Shown here one piece after another: positions 1 to 8,391 of a stretch of DNA of 42,952 nt. Both the position numbers and the translations under genes were made by a program. The notes under the pieces were generated by a model. The model was not told the DNA's origin. It was given only the letters and a program-made list of their open reading frames with translations, and did not search any database. The DNA is taken from the IMG/VR virus record IMGVR_UViG_3300036398_001959, positions 1 through 42,952 of that record; one strand, 5' to 3'. Position 1 is the stretch's first letter. Every line of letters begins with the position of its first letter. This DNA is from a virus.

Positions 1-2580
1 GATGCAACATATGAAAAGTCAAAGAAAAAGGGCAACATGATGGAGCGCCTTGACTATCTCTATGGCAAAGATCGTCAGATGTCATTTAACAAGTTTGATA
101 TACACTTGCTATCATACGAAGAGATTAAAGCAGCCATGGAAGCGCAGGGTATTGATAGACCAGACATATACTCAAACACACTCCTATTAGCAGAGACAGT
201 AGGAGACTATGGAATTCAAGAAGGCTTAAACCTACTACCAGTACAGTACAAGAGTCCTGATAAAGAACTTGCAAAGGTTGCATTAGAAGGTTTGGCAGAG
301 CGAGGTTTATCAGAAAACAAAGAGTATCTTGATAGACTTGAAGAAGAGTTGCAAATTATCAAAGATAAGAAGTTTGCTCCATACTTCCTTGTTGTGAGTA
401 ACATGATCAACTGGGCCAAGAAAGAAGAGATAATGGTTGGGCCTGGTCGTGGTTCATCTGCTGGTTCTCTTGTTTGTTATGCACTAAAGATTACAGACAT
501 AGATCCTATTGAGCATAACCTTTTGTTTTTCCGTTTTATTAACCCAGAGCGTAATGACTTTCCAGATATTGATACAGATATTCAAGATACTCGCCGTGAA
601 GAAGTAAAAGATTATCTTGTTAGACAGTATCGACACGTTGCATCTATTGCTACTTTCCTTGAGTTTACTGGCAAAGGAATTGTGAGAGATGTTTCACGAG
701 TACTAAATATTCCACTGTCAGATGTAAATAAGGTTTTAAAGACTGTAGACTCGTGGGATGATTTCTGTAGTTCAAAATCAACAAGAGAGTTTCGTGAGAA
801 GTATCCAGAAGTAGAAGTCTATGGAGAACAACTTCGTGGTCGCATTCGTGGTACAGGAATCCACGCAGCAGGTGTAGTAACAAGCAAGGAACCAATTTTT
901 AGATACGCACCACTTGAGACAAGATCATCTACTGGATCTGATGAAAGAATTCCTGTAGTTGGTGTTGATATGGAAGAGGCTGAAAGAATTGGTTTGATTA
1001 AGATTGATGCATTGGGTCTTAAGACTTTATCTGTTCTTAAGGATACAATTAACATAATCAAAGAACGAGATGGCAAAAAGATTGACCTTCTTAAGATTAA
1101 GATGGATGATGCAAATGTTTATCAGATGCTATCAGATGGATATACAAAGGGTGTATTTCAATGTGAAGCAGCACCATACACAAACCTTCTTGTTAAAATG
1201 GGTGTCAAGAATCTAAATGAACTTGCAGCATCAAACGCACTTGTTCGTCCAGGCGCAATGAACACTATTGGAAAGGACTATATTGATCGTAAACATGGTC
1301 GTCAAAATATTTCTTATACACACCAAGTACTAAAACCATTTACGGAGGATACTTATGGTTGCATTCTTTACCAGGAACAAGTTATGCAAGCATGCGTACA
1401 CCTTGGCGGTATGTCCATGTCAGAAGCAGATAAAGTTAGAAAGATCATTGGCAAGAAAAAAGATGCTAAAGAATTTGATCAGTTTAAAGAGAAGTTCGTA
1501 GAGGGTGCATCTAAGTTTGTTTCTCCAAACATTGCTCGTGACTTATGGCATGATTTTGAGGCTCACGCGGGGTATTCATTTAATAAGTCACACGCAGTAG
1601 CATACTCTACACTATCTTATTGGACAGCATGGCTAAAATATTATTACCCACTTGAGTTTATGTACTCAGTGCTAAAGAATGAAAAGGATAAAGATGCAAG
1701 AACTGAATATCTTATTGAAGCAAAAAGAATGGGCATTAGCGTTAAGTTACCTCACATTAACGATTCGGATATCGATTTTAAAATTGAAGGTAAGGGTATT
1801 CGGTTTGGGCTCACTGCTATCAAGTACATATCTGACAAAATTGCAGAAAGATATATTGCAGCACGACCATTTAGTTCTTACAAAGAACTTGAAGGGTTTA
1901 CATTCACCAAGGGCAACGGAGTAAACAGTCGTGCACTCCAAGCACTTAGAGTAATTGGTGCAGCAACATTTGATGATAATCCTAGAAATGATCAGGAGAT
2001 TAAAGAAAACCTGTATGAATATTTAAATCTTCCAGAGTTTAATATTACAATACCTTCTCACTACTATGCATTTATTCAGGATATTGTTGACTTTGAAGAA
2101 AAGGGATCATACATTTTTATGGGTATGGTAAAATCAATTAAAAGAGGAACAGGATGGTCACGAGTTGAAATTTTGGACAAAACTGGGTCTGTGGGTATAT
2201 TTGATGATGAAAATACGACTATTGAGACTGGTCGTTCTTACTTGGTTCTTTGCAATGATAATAGGATTGTATCTTTCGTACCCTCTGAAGAAATAAAAGA
2301 ATCATCTCACGCACTTGTTAAGTTTCTTGGATACAAACAGTTACCATACAAGGACGATCAAATGTTTGTAATATCTCTTAAACCAAGAATTACAAAGACA
2401 GGTAAAAAGATGGCTTCTCTAACACTTGCAGATACATCTAGAGATCTTCATTCTGTCACAGTATTTCCTACGGCATTTGCAAAAGCATATATGCATATTG
2501 AAGAAGGAAAATCCTATAAGTTTGATTTTGGAAAGACAAAAGACGGAACAGTAACATTGGAGGATGTACATGTCAGTTAG
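1..2580 (+). CDS. dnaE: DNA polymerase III alpha subunit, DnaE-type (5' end outside window)
   Basis: Replicative C-family DNA polymerase. The frame is open from base 1, so the N-terminal PHP domain lies mostly or wholly upstream; residue numbers here count from the in-frame ATG at 37. Family motifs appear in order: PGRGSSAGSL (136-145), the catalytic PDIDTD (176-181) equivalent to PDxDxD, GTGIHAAGVV, the third-aspartate region IKIDALGLKTL, GVFQCEA, ALVRPGAM, the helix-hairpin-helix region ending in IIGKKK, and FNKSHAVAYS. A C-terminal OB-like region follows, with MASLTLADTS near the end. All three catalytic acidic positions look intact. The stop overlaps the start of the recA-like gene by 11 bases. 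Phage-encoded DnaE suggests a large phage that replicates largely with its own polymerase. Identity is secure; only the N-terminus is unknown. Confidence 0.97.
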   Translation, partial: DATYEKSKKKGNMMERLDYLYGKDRQMSFNKFDIHLLSYEEIKAAMEAQGIDRPDIYSNTLLLAETVGDYGIQEGLNLLPVQYKSPDKELAKVALEGLAERGLSENKEYLDRLEEELQIIKDKKFAPYFLVVSNMINWAKKEEIMVGPGRGSSAGSLVCYALKITDIDPIEHNLLFFRFINPERNDFPDIDTDIQDTRREEVKDYLVRQYRHVASIATFLEFTGKGIVRDVSRVLNIPLSDVNKVLKTVDSWDDFCSSKSTREFREKYPEVEVYGEQLRGRIRGTGIHAAGVVTSKEPIFRYAPLETRSSTGSDERIPVVGVDMEEAERIGLIKIDALGLKTLSVLKDTINIIKERDGKKIDLLKIKMDDANVYQMLSDGYTKGVFQCEAAPYTNLLVKMGVKNLNELAASNALVRPGAMNTIGKDYIDRKHGRQNISYTHQVLKPFTEDTYGCILYQEQVMQACVHLGGMSMSEADKVRKIIGKKKDAKEFDQFKEKFVEGASKFVSPNIARDLWHDFEAHAGYSFNKSHAVAYSTLSYWTAWLKYYYPLEFMYSVLKNEKDKDARTEYLIEAKRMGISVKLPHINDSDIDFKIEGKGIRFGLTAIKYISDKIAERYIAARPFSSYKELEGFTFTKGNGVNSRALQALRVIGAATFDDNPRNDQEIKENLYEYLNLPEFNITIPSHYYAFIQDIVDFEEKGSYIFMGMVKSIKRGTGWSRVEILDKTGSVGIFDDENTTIETGRSYLVLCNDNRIVSFVPSEEIKESSHALVKFLGYKQLPYKDDQMFVISLKPRITKTGKKMASLTLADTSRDLHSVTVFPTAFAKAYMHIEEGKSYKFDFGKTKDGTVTLEDVHVS

Positions 2581-3586
2581 TATAGAAGAAGTCTTAGCAC
2601 AACTTAATCCTAAATTACGTAAAAGCATAATGTCTGGAGATTCAGTTCCAGCAACAGAATATGCAGCAACACCTAGCACTGGTCTTAATAGGGCTTTAAA
2701 CGGTGGTTTGCCGTATGGTAGACAAGTTCTTATGTGGGGATCTAAGTCGTCTGCAAAGTCTTCTCTATGCCTTCAGACAGTTGCTTTAGCACAAAAAGAA
2801 GGAAAGATTTGTGCTTGGATTGATGCTGAAATGTCATACGATAAAGAATGGTCACAAAAACTTGGCGTAGATACATCTAAATTAATTGTTTCAAAGGCTA
2901 GAACAATTAATGAAATGGTTGATGTAGGTGTGCAACTAATGGAGGCTGGAGTTGATTTAATTGTAGTTGACTCAATTACTTCATTATTACCAGCAATATA
3001 TTTTGAAAAAGATACGGATGAACTAAAACAATTAGAAAATACTAAACAAATTGGTGCAGAATCTCGTGATTTTAGTAATGCGTGGAAAATGATTAATTAT
3101 GCAAACAATAAAGTTAAGCCAACTTTGTTTATTCTTATTTCACAATCAAGAAATAATATTAATGCAATGTATACCAGCCAACAACCAACTGGTGGTCAGG
3201 CAACAAAGTTTTACTCATCAACTGTTGTTAAACTATTTTCATCAGAATCAGATAATCAAGCATTGAAGGGAAAGATACATGTCGGAGACAAACTCATTGA
3301 AGAAAAGGTTGGTCGTAAAGTTAGGTGGGAGTTACAGTTTTCAAAAACTTCTCCATCCTTCCAATCTGGTGAGTATGATTTTTATTTTAGAGGTGATGAT
3401 CTTGGTATTGATTCCATCGCTGATTTGGTTGATACAGCAGAAAGTTTGGGGATAATCAATAGGACTGGTGCTTGGTATCAACTTGACGATGGTACAAAGA
3501 TTCAGGGTAGAGATACATTTGTAAGTAGAGTAAGAGAAGATTTAGACTTACAAGATATGATAAAGAATAAAGTTAATAATGTCTGA
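2570..3586 (+). CDS. recA: RecA-like recombinase with variant Walker A
   Basis: RecA/UvsX-family ATPase for strand exchange and recombination-dependent replication, 338 aa. Walker A is GSKSSAKSS (57-65), Walker B LIVVDS (130-135). WIDAEMSYD corresponds to RecA FIDAEHALD, and the DNA-binding stretch TGGQATKFYSS to GGNALKFYAS. The C-terminal GAWYQLDDGTK resembles RecA GAWYSYKGEK. There are two in-frame ATGs; GGAGG at 2559-2563 lies 6 bases before ATG 2570 but abuts ATG 2564, so 2570 is chosen. The glycine usually found before the Walker A lysine is alanine here, which is unusual. It directly follows dnaE and precedes nuclease genes, fitting a replication-recombination operon. Confidence 0.93.
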   Translation: MSVSIEEVLAQLNPKLRKSIMSGDSVPATEYAATPSTGLNRALNGGLPYGRQVLMWGSKSSAKSSLCLQTVALAQKEGKICAWIDAEMSYDKEWSQKLGVDTSKLIVSKARTINEMVDVGVQLMEAGVDLIVVDSITSLLPAIYFEKDTDELKQLENTKQIGAESRDFSNAWKMINYANNKVKPTLFILISQSRNNINAMYTSQQPTGGQATKFYSSTVVKLFSSESDNQALKGKIHVGDKLIEEKVGRKVRWELQFSKTSPSFQSGEYDFYFRGDDLGIDSIADLVDTAESLGIINRTGAWYQLDDGTKIQGRDTFVSRVREDLDLQDMIKNKVNNV

Positions 3587-3755
3587 AAAGTTTAAAACTT
3601 TTACTGGTAAATTTGCATGTCAAAAATGTAGTGAAGTTGTAGATATCTGTAGGTTTTGGCTTGAAACAAAAGACGTAACTTGGATGTGTACGAAAAAACA
3701 TATGTCTAAAGTAAATCTACTTCCTAAATCAAAAAGGGATTATGAAAATGAGTGA
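3579..3755 (+). CDS. Small zinc-ribbon-like protein, 58 aa
   Basis: A 58-residue protein with Cys14-x2-Cys17 and a later Cys37-x3-His41, plus Cys24, a spacing that fits a small zinc-binding fold. Its ATG sits inside the end of the recA-like gene (ATGTCTGA), so translation is probably coupled, and its own stop overlaps the next start. No function is recognised. The position between recA and a putative resolvase suggests an accessory to nucleic-acid metabolism; that is inference from context only. Confidence 0.6.
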   Translation: MSEKFKTFTGKFACQKCSEVVDICRFWLETKDVTWMCTKKHMSKVNLLPKSKRDYENE

Positions 3756-4044
3756 GCGTTCTGAGTCTAAAAGGTTAGGTGCTGCACAGCATAAAAACTC
3801 TGGTAGAAATACTAAAAAGGGAGATGCATCTTGGAATGGTTTTACTGTAGATTTTAAAGAAAGTGCAAAATCATTTACTTTGAATTCTGATGTTTGGGCA
3901 AAAGTAGTAACAGATGCAATCAAGAATAATAGTGATCCAGCACTTGTTATTGTTTTAGGAGAAGGAAATAAAAAAATAAGACTTGCTATAATAGAGGTAG
4001 ATGTTTTAGAACAAATATTAAAAGGTGAAAATAATGTCAAATGA
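3748..4044 (+). CDS. Putative PD-(D/E)XK Holliday-junction-resolvase-like protein
   Basis: 98 aa. The N-terminus (SERSESKRLGAAQHKNSGR), then GDASW with Asp26, then VDFK with Asp35-x-Lys37, follows the order seen in small phage resolvases of the PD-(D/E)XK fold: basic N-terminus, G-D, then D/E-x-K on the next strand. A C-terminal strand-helix ends in LEQILKG. AGGG at 3735-3738 is 9 bases before ATG 3748 but only 3 before ATG 3742, favouring 3748. It sits in the recombination block. The motif match is by eye and the protein is short, so the family call is moderate. Confidence 0.5.
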   Translation: MSERSESKRLGAAQHKNSGRNTKKGDASWNGFTVDFKESAKSFTLNSDVWAKVVTDAIKNNSDPALVIVLGEGNKKIRLAIIEVDVLEQILKGENNVK

Positions 4045-4672
4045 TAGCAGTATTGTAAATAATAATTTTGTAGTTAGCAATATATTTTCAGCAGAAGAAA
4101 TAAAATTATTGTATTCAGAAATTAATTTAGAAATTAATAATTTTTATAGAAAACAAGATGATTTAGGAAGACTATATTCTGCTTTGTATTGGAAAGAAAA
4201 TACAATACAAAATAATGGAACAGTTGATTTTAAGATTAGTGCAAGTCTTGTAAATAAAATTATAGATACAGCGCAAAAAAGTTCAGACGTTGACTTAGAA
4301 TTAGAAAGCATATCTTTTACAAGATACTCTTTAGATTACGGTAATCCAAAATTATTGCCACATGTAGATACAAATTTTAAACAACCAAGATTAACATTTG
4401 ATGTTCAGTTAAAAAGTAATACATCGTGGCCAATTATTATAGAAAATGTTAAGTATGTTTTAAATAATAATGAGGCATTAATTTTTTCTGGAACTCATCA
4501 AGTTCATTGGCGAGAGAAAAAAATATTTAATCAAGGGGAACATGTAGACATGCTTTTATGTCAATTTTCAGAAAAAACGGAAAAAGATAATTTAATAAGT
4601 TTAGAATTTAAAAAACAAATAGATATAAAACAAAAAACACTAAAGTTGAAATATGAGAAAGGATTAATCTAA
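4034..4672 (+). CDS. 2OG-Fe(II) oxygenase-like protein (paralogue A)
   Basis: 212 aa, predicted non-haem iron oxygenase with a double-stranded beta-helix. Metal ligands are His110-x-Asp112 (PHVDTN) and a distal His158 in HQVHWR, with Arg160 two residues on. SNTSWPI between them matches SNTSWDI in the product of 38084-38713, and that protein also has H-x-D at exactly residues 110 and 112. ATG 4034 is preferred because AAAGGTGAAA lies about 7 bases upstream; an upstream GTG at 4025 is possible. It overlaps the resolvase-like gene, so it is expressed in the replication array. The substrate is unknown; such phage enzymes could hydroxylate proteins, nucleotides or small molecules. Confidence 0.65.
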   Translation: MSNDSSIVNNNFVVSNIFSAEEIKLLYSEINLEINNFYRKQDDLGRLYSALYWKENTIQNNGTVDFKISASLVNKIIDTAQKSSDVDLELESISFTRYSLDYGNPKLLPHVDTNFKQPRLTFDVQLKSNTSWPIIIENVKYVLNNNEALIFSGTHQVHWREKKIFNQGEHVDMLLCQFSEKTEKDNLISLEFKKQIDIKQKTLKLKYEKGLI

Positions 4673-4971
4673 TGGAAAAAACAACCTTAGAAATGATTAA
4701 TGGTTTATCTGAAATATCAGACTATATGGAAGATGAAGATCTTACAACTGCACTTACTATGATTGCTAAACTTATTATTAAGCCAGATATCCCAATTCAG
4801 GTAGCAACATTAGAAATTGTCAGGCTTCAGGCTATTGCTGCTAAATTATCATTAAGGGCAACTTGGATGGCAAATGTTGACAAAAGTAACAGGGGAAAGA
4901 AAAATATTTACTACACTGCAGCAGAATCAGTAAACAGTTTAGTATCAGCACTAAAATATATTACCAAATAG
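4672..4971 (+). CDS. Conserved-looking small helical protein, 99 aa
   Basis: No family recognised. The sequence is mostly amphipathic helix with an acidic N-terminal part (residues 1-30) and a more basic C-terminal half. Its ATG overlaps the preceding TAA (TAATG), with AAAGGATT just upstream, so it belongs to the same operon. Real gene status is supported by the overlap, codon pattern and lack of competing frames. Confidence 0.7.
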   Translation: MEKTTLEMINGLSEISDYMEDEDLTTALTMIAKLIIKPDIPIQVATLEIVRLQAIAAKLSLRATWMANVDKSNRGKKNIYYTAAESVNSLVSALKYITK

Positions 4972-4999
4972 TGTATACTTATATAAACAAAGGAATATA

Positions 5000-5812
5000 A
5001 TGACTAAAAGTTTACTACAGCAAGTAATGGTTAGACCAGCGAAATCAGAAAATAGTATAGATGTAAATGCAGTTATTGAACAAATACAGTCTGGCTATAT
5101 GGTCGGACAAGATCCAAAACATCAAAAGAAAAAAACATTTGCGCCATCAGGCTTAATTTATGGACATGGAGAATGTCCTAGATATTGGTATCACGCATTT
5201 GATGGTGTTGTTTTTGAAAGCACAAACACTCCGTTTTCAGTAGCAAATATGTCTAATGGATCTCTTTCTCACGGTAGAATTCAAGATGCACTACTAAAGT
5301 CTGGGATTGCTAAAAAGTTTGTAGATGAAGATGGTAAGGATACGACAGAGTTTAAAATTCTTAGCAACGACCCTCCTATTTATGGCTGGGCAGATGGAAT
5401 GGTTGAGTGGAATAACGAAGAGTTTGTTATTGAAATTAAAACTGTAAGCAATGAAGGTTTTGAATATATTAAAAAAACAAACAAAGCAAAGACATATCAT
5501 ATTGCACAGTTGTTGATTTATATGAAGATATTGAAGATGTCTAATGGTTTAATGATTTATGAGAATAAAAATAATTATGAGTTGTTTATAGTTCCAATTA
5601 GTGTTAATGATCACTATAGACAATGGATTAATACTACATTTGACTGGATGAAAACCGTAAGGCAAGCATGGCAAGATAAGCAGTTACCACAAAAAAATTA
5701 TAGATCAAACTCTAAAATTTGCAAAGGATGTCCGATACAAAAGGCATGCGCCCAATCAGAACCAGGGGTAATTAAAATTGGTTCGCTGGAGCAATTGAGT
5801 GAAGCCATGTGA
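5000..5812 (+). CDS. Cas4/RecB-family Fe-S PD-(D/E)XK nuclease
   Basis: 270 aa, predicted single-strand exonuclease of the Cas4-like RecB superfamily. Four cysteines sit where the [4Fe-4S] cluster is expected: Cys59 (GECPRYW) near the N-terminus and Cys241, Cys244, Cys250 (ICKGCPIQKAC) at the C-terminus. Nuclease residues are His91, Asp132 (GWADG), Glu145-x-Lys147 (VIEIKT) and Gln170 (HIAQLLIYM). There is no CRISPR array nearby, so a role in phage recombination or end resection is more likely than spacer acquisition. An AAAGGAATATAATG start is clear. Confidence 0.85.
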   Translation: MTKSLLQQVMVRPAKSENSIDVNAVIEQIQSGYMVGQDPKHQKKKTFAPSGLIYGHGECPRYWYHAFDGVVFESTNTPFSVANMSNGSLSHGRIQDALLKSGIAKKFVDEDGKDTTEFKILSNDPPIYGWADGMVEWNNEEFVIEIKTVSNEGFEYIKKTNKAKTYHIAQLLIYMKILKMSNGLMIYENKNNYELFIVPISVNDHYRQWINTTFDWMKTVRQAWQDKQLPQKNYRSNSKICKGCPIQKACAQSEPGVIKIGSLEQLSEAM

Positions 5813-6092
5813 GTGGTGCGAGAATGAATTTTCTCCTGCCGTAAGTTATCAAATTTATTGTAGTCCAGAATGTCGAGTTGAAGCGACAAAAATTAAAATT
5901 GCAGAAAAGCAAGCAATTAATAAACGCAAAAAAAGACATGGCAAAGATCGTAAATGTGCAAGAGGATGTGGGATTGTTCTTTCAGCATATAACGACTCTA
6001 ACTATTGTGAAAACTGTTCTGTAGATAATAAAAAAGTTAATAAAGCATTAAAAGAGTTGAAGGGGTTGATAGACTATGATGACATACGTTAG
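5799..6092 (+). CDS. Double zinc-finger protein, 97 aa
   Basis: Two cysteine clusters: CEWC followed by CSPEC (residues 4-25), resembling a treble-clef or FCS-like finger, and a second CARGC plus CENC in the C-terminal half, separated by a very basic stretch (KRKKRHGKDRK). It starts with GTG inside the end of the Cas4-like gene, with GGAG 7 bases upstream. Likely nucleic-acid-binding; no named family is assigned. Confidence 0.7.
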   Translation: MKPCEWCENEFSPAVSYQIYCSPECRVEATKIKIAEKQAINKRKKRHGKDRKCARGCGIVLSAYNDSNYCENCSVDNKKVNKALKELKGLIDYDDIR

Positions 6093-6648
6093 ACCAGAAA
6101 AATTTGTTGCTATTGATGCAAGCACTAATAGTTTAGCATTTGCCCTTTTTGAGTTTGGTAATTTAAAAATGATTGGAAAGATTAATTTTGAAGGAAAAGA
6201 TATTTATCAAAAATGTATTGATGCATCAAAAAAAGTGCAGTCGTTTTTAAAAGATAAATCATTTATTAATACTGATTCTATAATTATTGAACATACCGTA
6301 TTTATGAATAGTCCAAAAACTGCAGCAGATCTTGCGTTGGTTCAAGGCGCTATTATTGGAGCAGCAGGAGTTTCTGGAGTGCTTAATGTAGCAAAGGTAT
6401 CACCAATAACTTGGCAAAATTATATTGGAAATAAAGCATTATCTAAAGAAGAAAAACTTGTTATTAGATTAAAAAATCCAGGTAAGTCAGATGCGTGGTA
6501 TAAATCTTATGAGCGTAACATAAGAAAAGAAAGAACTATAAAGTTTATTGAAATCAACTATGATAAGATTATAGATGACAATGATGTGGCAGATGCTTGT
6601 GGCATAGGACATTGGGGTTTAAATAATTGGGAAAAGGGGGTTGGTTAA
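6076..6648 (+). CDS. RuvC-like Holliday-junction resolvase or related RNase H-fold nuclease
   Basis: 190 aa with the RuvC order of acidic residues: Asp14 in VAIDAST, Glu72 in IIIEHT, and a final cluster DDNDVADACGIGHW (167-180) with Asp170/Asp173 and His179. This is the RNase H-like catalytic arrangement of RuvC enzymes. ATG 6076 and ATG 6079 are both possible. It overlaps the upstream zinc-finger gene by 17 bases. With the PD-(D/E)XK protein at 3748 this would be a second candidate branched-DNA nuclease in the same operon. Confidence 0.8.
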   Translation: MMTYVRPEKFVAIDASTNSLAFALFEFGNLKMIGKINFEGKDIYQKCIDASKKVQSFLKDKSFINTDSIIIEHTVFMNSPKTAADLALVQGAIIGAAGVSGVLNVAKVSPITWQNYIGNKALSKEEKLVIRLKNPGKSDAWYKSYERNIRKERTIKFIEINYDKIIDDNDVADACGIGHWGLNNWEKGVG

Positions 6649-7292
6649 TGCCAGAGTTAAATGCAAACATACCACCAATTGAATGTTATGTTCGTGGAAA
6701 TTTTTTAAGAGATCAATTGGATAGTCATGATCAGTATTTTCCATGTGTAATATTTGGTGTTTCAAGTATTAAAGCAAGAAGCCCACTGTTTCATTTTATG
6801 ATGGAAGATGGTGGGATTTGGTGGAGAATGCCAATTAATGCATTCTGCACTAAACCAGGAGTTCCAGAAGAGCCGATACATAATCTTGTTTTATGGAATT
6901 CTTTTAGTTCACACGTTTCTGTTACAAAGTTTCAGGCATTAAGCAATATGAGAATGTCTTATATTGATAGAAATAAAACTAATGTTCCTGGAACTTATCT
7001 ATTTACTTTAGATTGGCATAGCCCAGAAACTAATATTTTGGATGATGGGTATTCTGAAAATCCAGGACAACATAAATGTGGACATGTAATACAAAGAGAT
7101 GATGGAAATTTTGCGGTACAGCCAAACAACAGGGTAAGAATTAAAGAGCCATCATTTGTTACTAAAAAAGATCTAGTAATAAATAGGCTAATTAATACAA
7201 ATAAATGGGATGTTGAAAGTTACGACAAGTGGATACTTGAGGATTCCAATGCCTATAACTATGATGTTCTTGAATTTGATGGTGAAGTATGA
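6648..7292 (+). CDS. Hypothetical phage protein, 214 aa
   Basis: Not recognised. Rich in aromatic residues and prolines in the first 130 residues (GGIWWRMP, FCTKPG, FTLDWHSP), with CGHVIQRDDGNF near the middle and an acidic C-terminus. The TAATG overlap with the RuvC-like gene and GGGGG 7 bases upstream fix the start at 6648. The compact globular composition and position between recombination and packaging genes give no secure function. Confidence 0.7.
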   Translation: MPELNANIPPIECYVRGNFLRDQLDSHDQYFPCVIFGVSSIKARSPLFHFMMEDGGIWWRMPINAFCTKPGVPEEPIHNLVLWNSFSSHVSVTKFQALSNMRMSYIDRNKTNVPGTYLFTLDWHSPETNILDDGYSENPGQHKCGHVIQRDDGNFAVQPNNRVRIKEPSFVTKKDLVINRLINTNKWDVESYDKWILEDSNAYNYDVLEFDGEV

Positions 7293-7471
7293 GCGATAGA
7301 GACATGTTTTTATTTAAAGAGGAAGATTCTGACGTAATCTTAACTGTAAGAACTCTTGCTCCAACAAAGTGGATATTGATGGATCGTGAAACTGGACAGA
7401 TGTATCAAGGTAGCCCTCACGGATATTGGAATAGGCTTGATCCCGTTATTAAAGTTGACAAAGAGGCATGA
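7289..7471 (+). CDS. Small protein of the KW-x3-DRETGQ type (copy 1)
   Basis: 60 aa, overlapping the preceding stop (ATGA). The C-terminal half KWILMDRETGQMYQGSPH is clearly paralogous to KWLLIDRETGQIFQGSDK in the product of 27851-28036, and both end in RLDPVIK. Probably a single beta-sheet domain; function unknown. Confidence 0.75.
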   Translation: MSDRDMFLFKEEDSDVILTVRTLAPTKWILMDRETGQMYQGSPHGYWNRLDPVIKVDKEA

Positions 7472-7626
7472 TGTCTGCTAAACTTTATACTTCAGAGGTA
7501 TGGCTAAAGAAAAGATTTGTTATTGACAAAAAGTCTCCAGAAGAAATTGCAAAAGAGTGTGGGGCAAGCATAGAAACAATCTATGTTTATCTTGCAAAAT
7601 TTGGATTAAGGAAGTCAAAAAGATGA
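7471..7626 (+). CDS. Helix-turn-helix micro-protein, 51 aa
   Basis: After a basic N-terminal helix, the segment SPEEIAKECGASIETIYVY (residues 22-40) reads as a helix-turn-helix of the resolvase/sigma type, followed by LAKFGLRK. The start directly abuts the preceding gene (GCATGATG), and its TGA overlaps the DUF3310 start. Likely a small DNA-binding protein; a regulatory or packaging-accessory role is inference. Confidence 0.6.
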   Translation: MSAKLYTSEVWLKKRFVIDKKSPEEIAKECGASIETIYVYLAKFGLRKSKR

Positions 7627-7862
7627 GCGATAGTCTTAAAATCACAGTAGACCAGGTGAATCACCCTGAGCATTACACGTCAGATCCATCTGGTGTTGAG
7701 TGTATTCAAATTACCCGTCATAGAAACTTTAATATTGGAAATGCATTTAAATATTTATGGAGAGCAGGATTAAAAGATGAGTATAGACATATTGAAGATT
7801 TAAAGAAGGCTATCTTTTATATACAAGATGAAATTAATAGAATTGAAGGAAAAAATGTCTAA
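7623..7862 (+). CDS. DUF3310 protein
   Basis: 79 aa. VNHPEHYTSD near the N-terminus, GVECIQITR, then GNAFKYLWRAGLKDE and LKKAIFYIQDEI form the full DUF3310 signature found across tailed phages (also in the T7 gp1.7 nucleotide kinase region). The true start is ATG 7623 overlapping the previous stop; an upstream in-frame extension lacks a ribosome site. Likely linked to phage nucleotide metabolism. Confidence 0.88.
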   Translation: MSDSLKITVDQVNHPEHYTSDPSGVECIQITRHRNFNIGNAFKYLWRAGLKDEYRHIEDLKKAIFYIQDEINRIEGKNV

Positions 7863-8391
7863 AGATATTGAAATAGTAGAACATCTAGATGAAATCAATA
7901 AGGTTGTTGAAGAATATTTAAAAGGTAGCGATCCAACAAAAATTTCTAAAGATTTAAGTATTCCAAGAACTCGTGTTGTTGCACATTTAAATGAATGGAA
8001 AGTTATGGTATCTGCAAATGATGCCATTCGTTCTAGGGCTAAAGAAGCACTTGCTGCTGCAGATGCACATTATGGAAAACTTATTGCAAAGGCATATGAA
8101 GTTATTGATGAAGCAACAATGAACAATAACTTAGGAGCAAAAACTGCTGGAATTAAATTAGTATTAGATATTGAAGCAAAAAGAATTGAGATGTTGCAAA
8201 AAGCAGGATTGCTTGAAAATAAAGAACTTGCAGAAGAAGTGGTTGAAATTGAAAAAAGACAAGAAGTTCTTGTTAATATATTAAAAGATATTGCAAAAGA
8301 TCATCCACAGGTTCGTGATTTAATTATGCAAAGGTTGTCTGATATATCAAGATCAGACGAGGTGATTACAATTGTCCACGATGTTCAATGA
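7855..8391 (+). CDS. terS: Putative terminase small subunit
   Basis: 178 aa. An N-terminal HTH-like segment (LKGSDPTKISKDLSIPRTRV) is followed by long alpha-helical, partly coiled segments (KEALAAADAHYGKLIAKAYE and on), the usual plan of TerS: DNA-binding domain then oligomerisation helices. It immediately precedes and overlaps TerL. AAGGA at 7846-7850 sets ATG 7855. The assignment rests on architecture and position, since TerS sequences diverge strongly. Confidence 0.7.
   Translation: MSKDIEIVEHLDEINKVVEEYLKGSDPTKISKDLSIPRTRVVAHLNEWKVMVSANDAIRSRAKEALAAADAHYGKLIAKAYEVIDEATMNNNLGAKTAGIKLVLDIEAKRIEMLQKAGLLENKELAEEVVEIEKRQEVLVNILKDIAKDHPQVRDLIMQRLSDISRSDEVITIVHDVQ

Noticed and set aside
4974-4979. 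TATACT as a promoter for the Cas4-like gene
   Set aside because: No -35 or TGn and the gene follows closely in the operon with a good ribosome site; too weak to call.
5000-5812. Cas4-like nuclease as evidence of a CRISPR system
   Set aside because: No repeat-spacer array and no other cas gene are present; phage Cas4-like proteins usually serve recombination.
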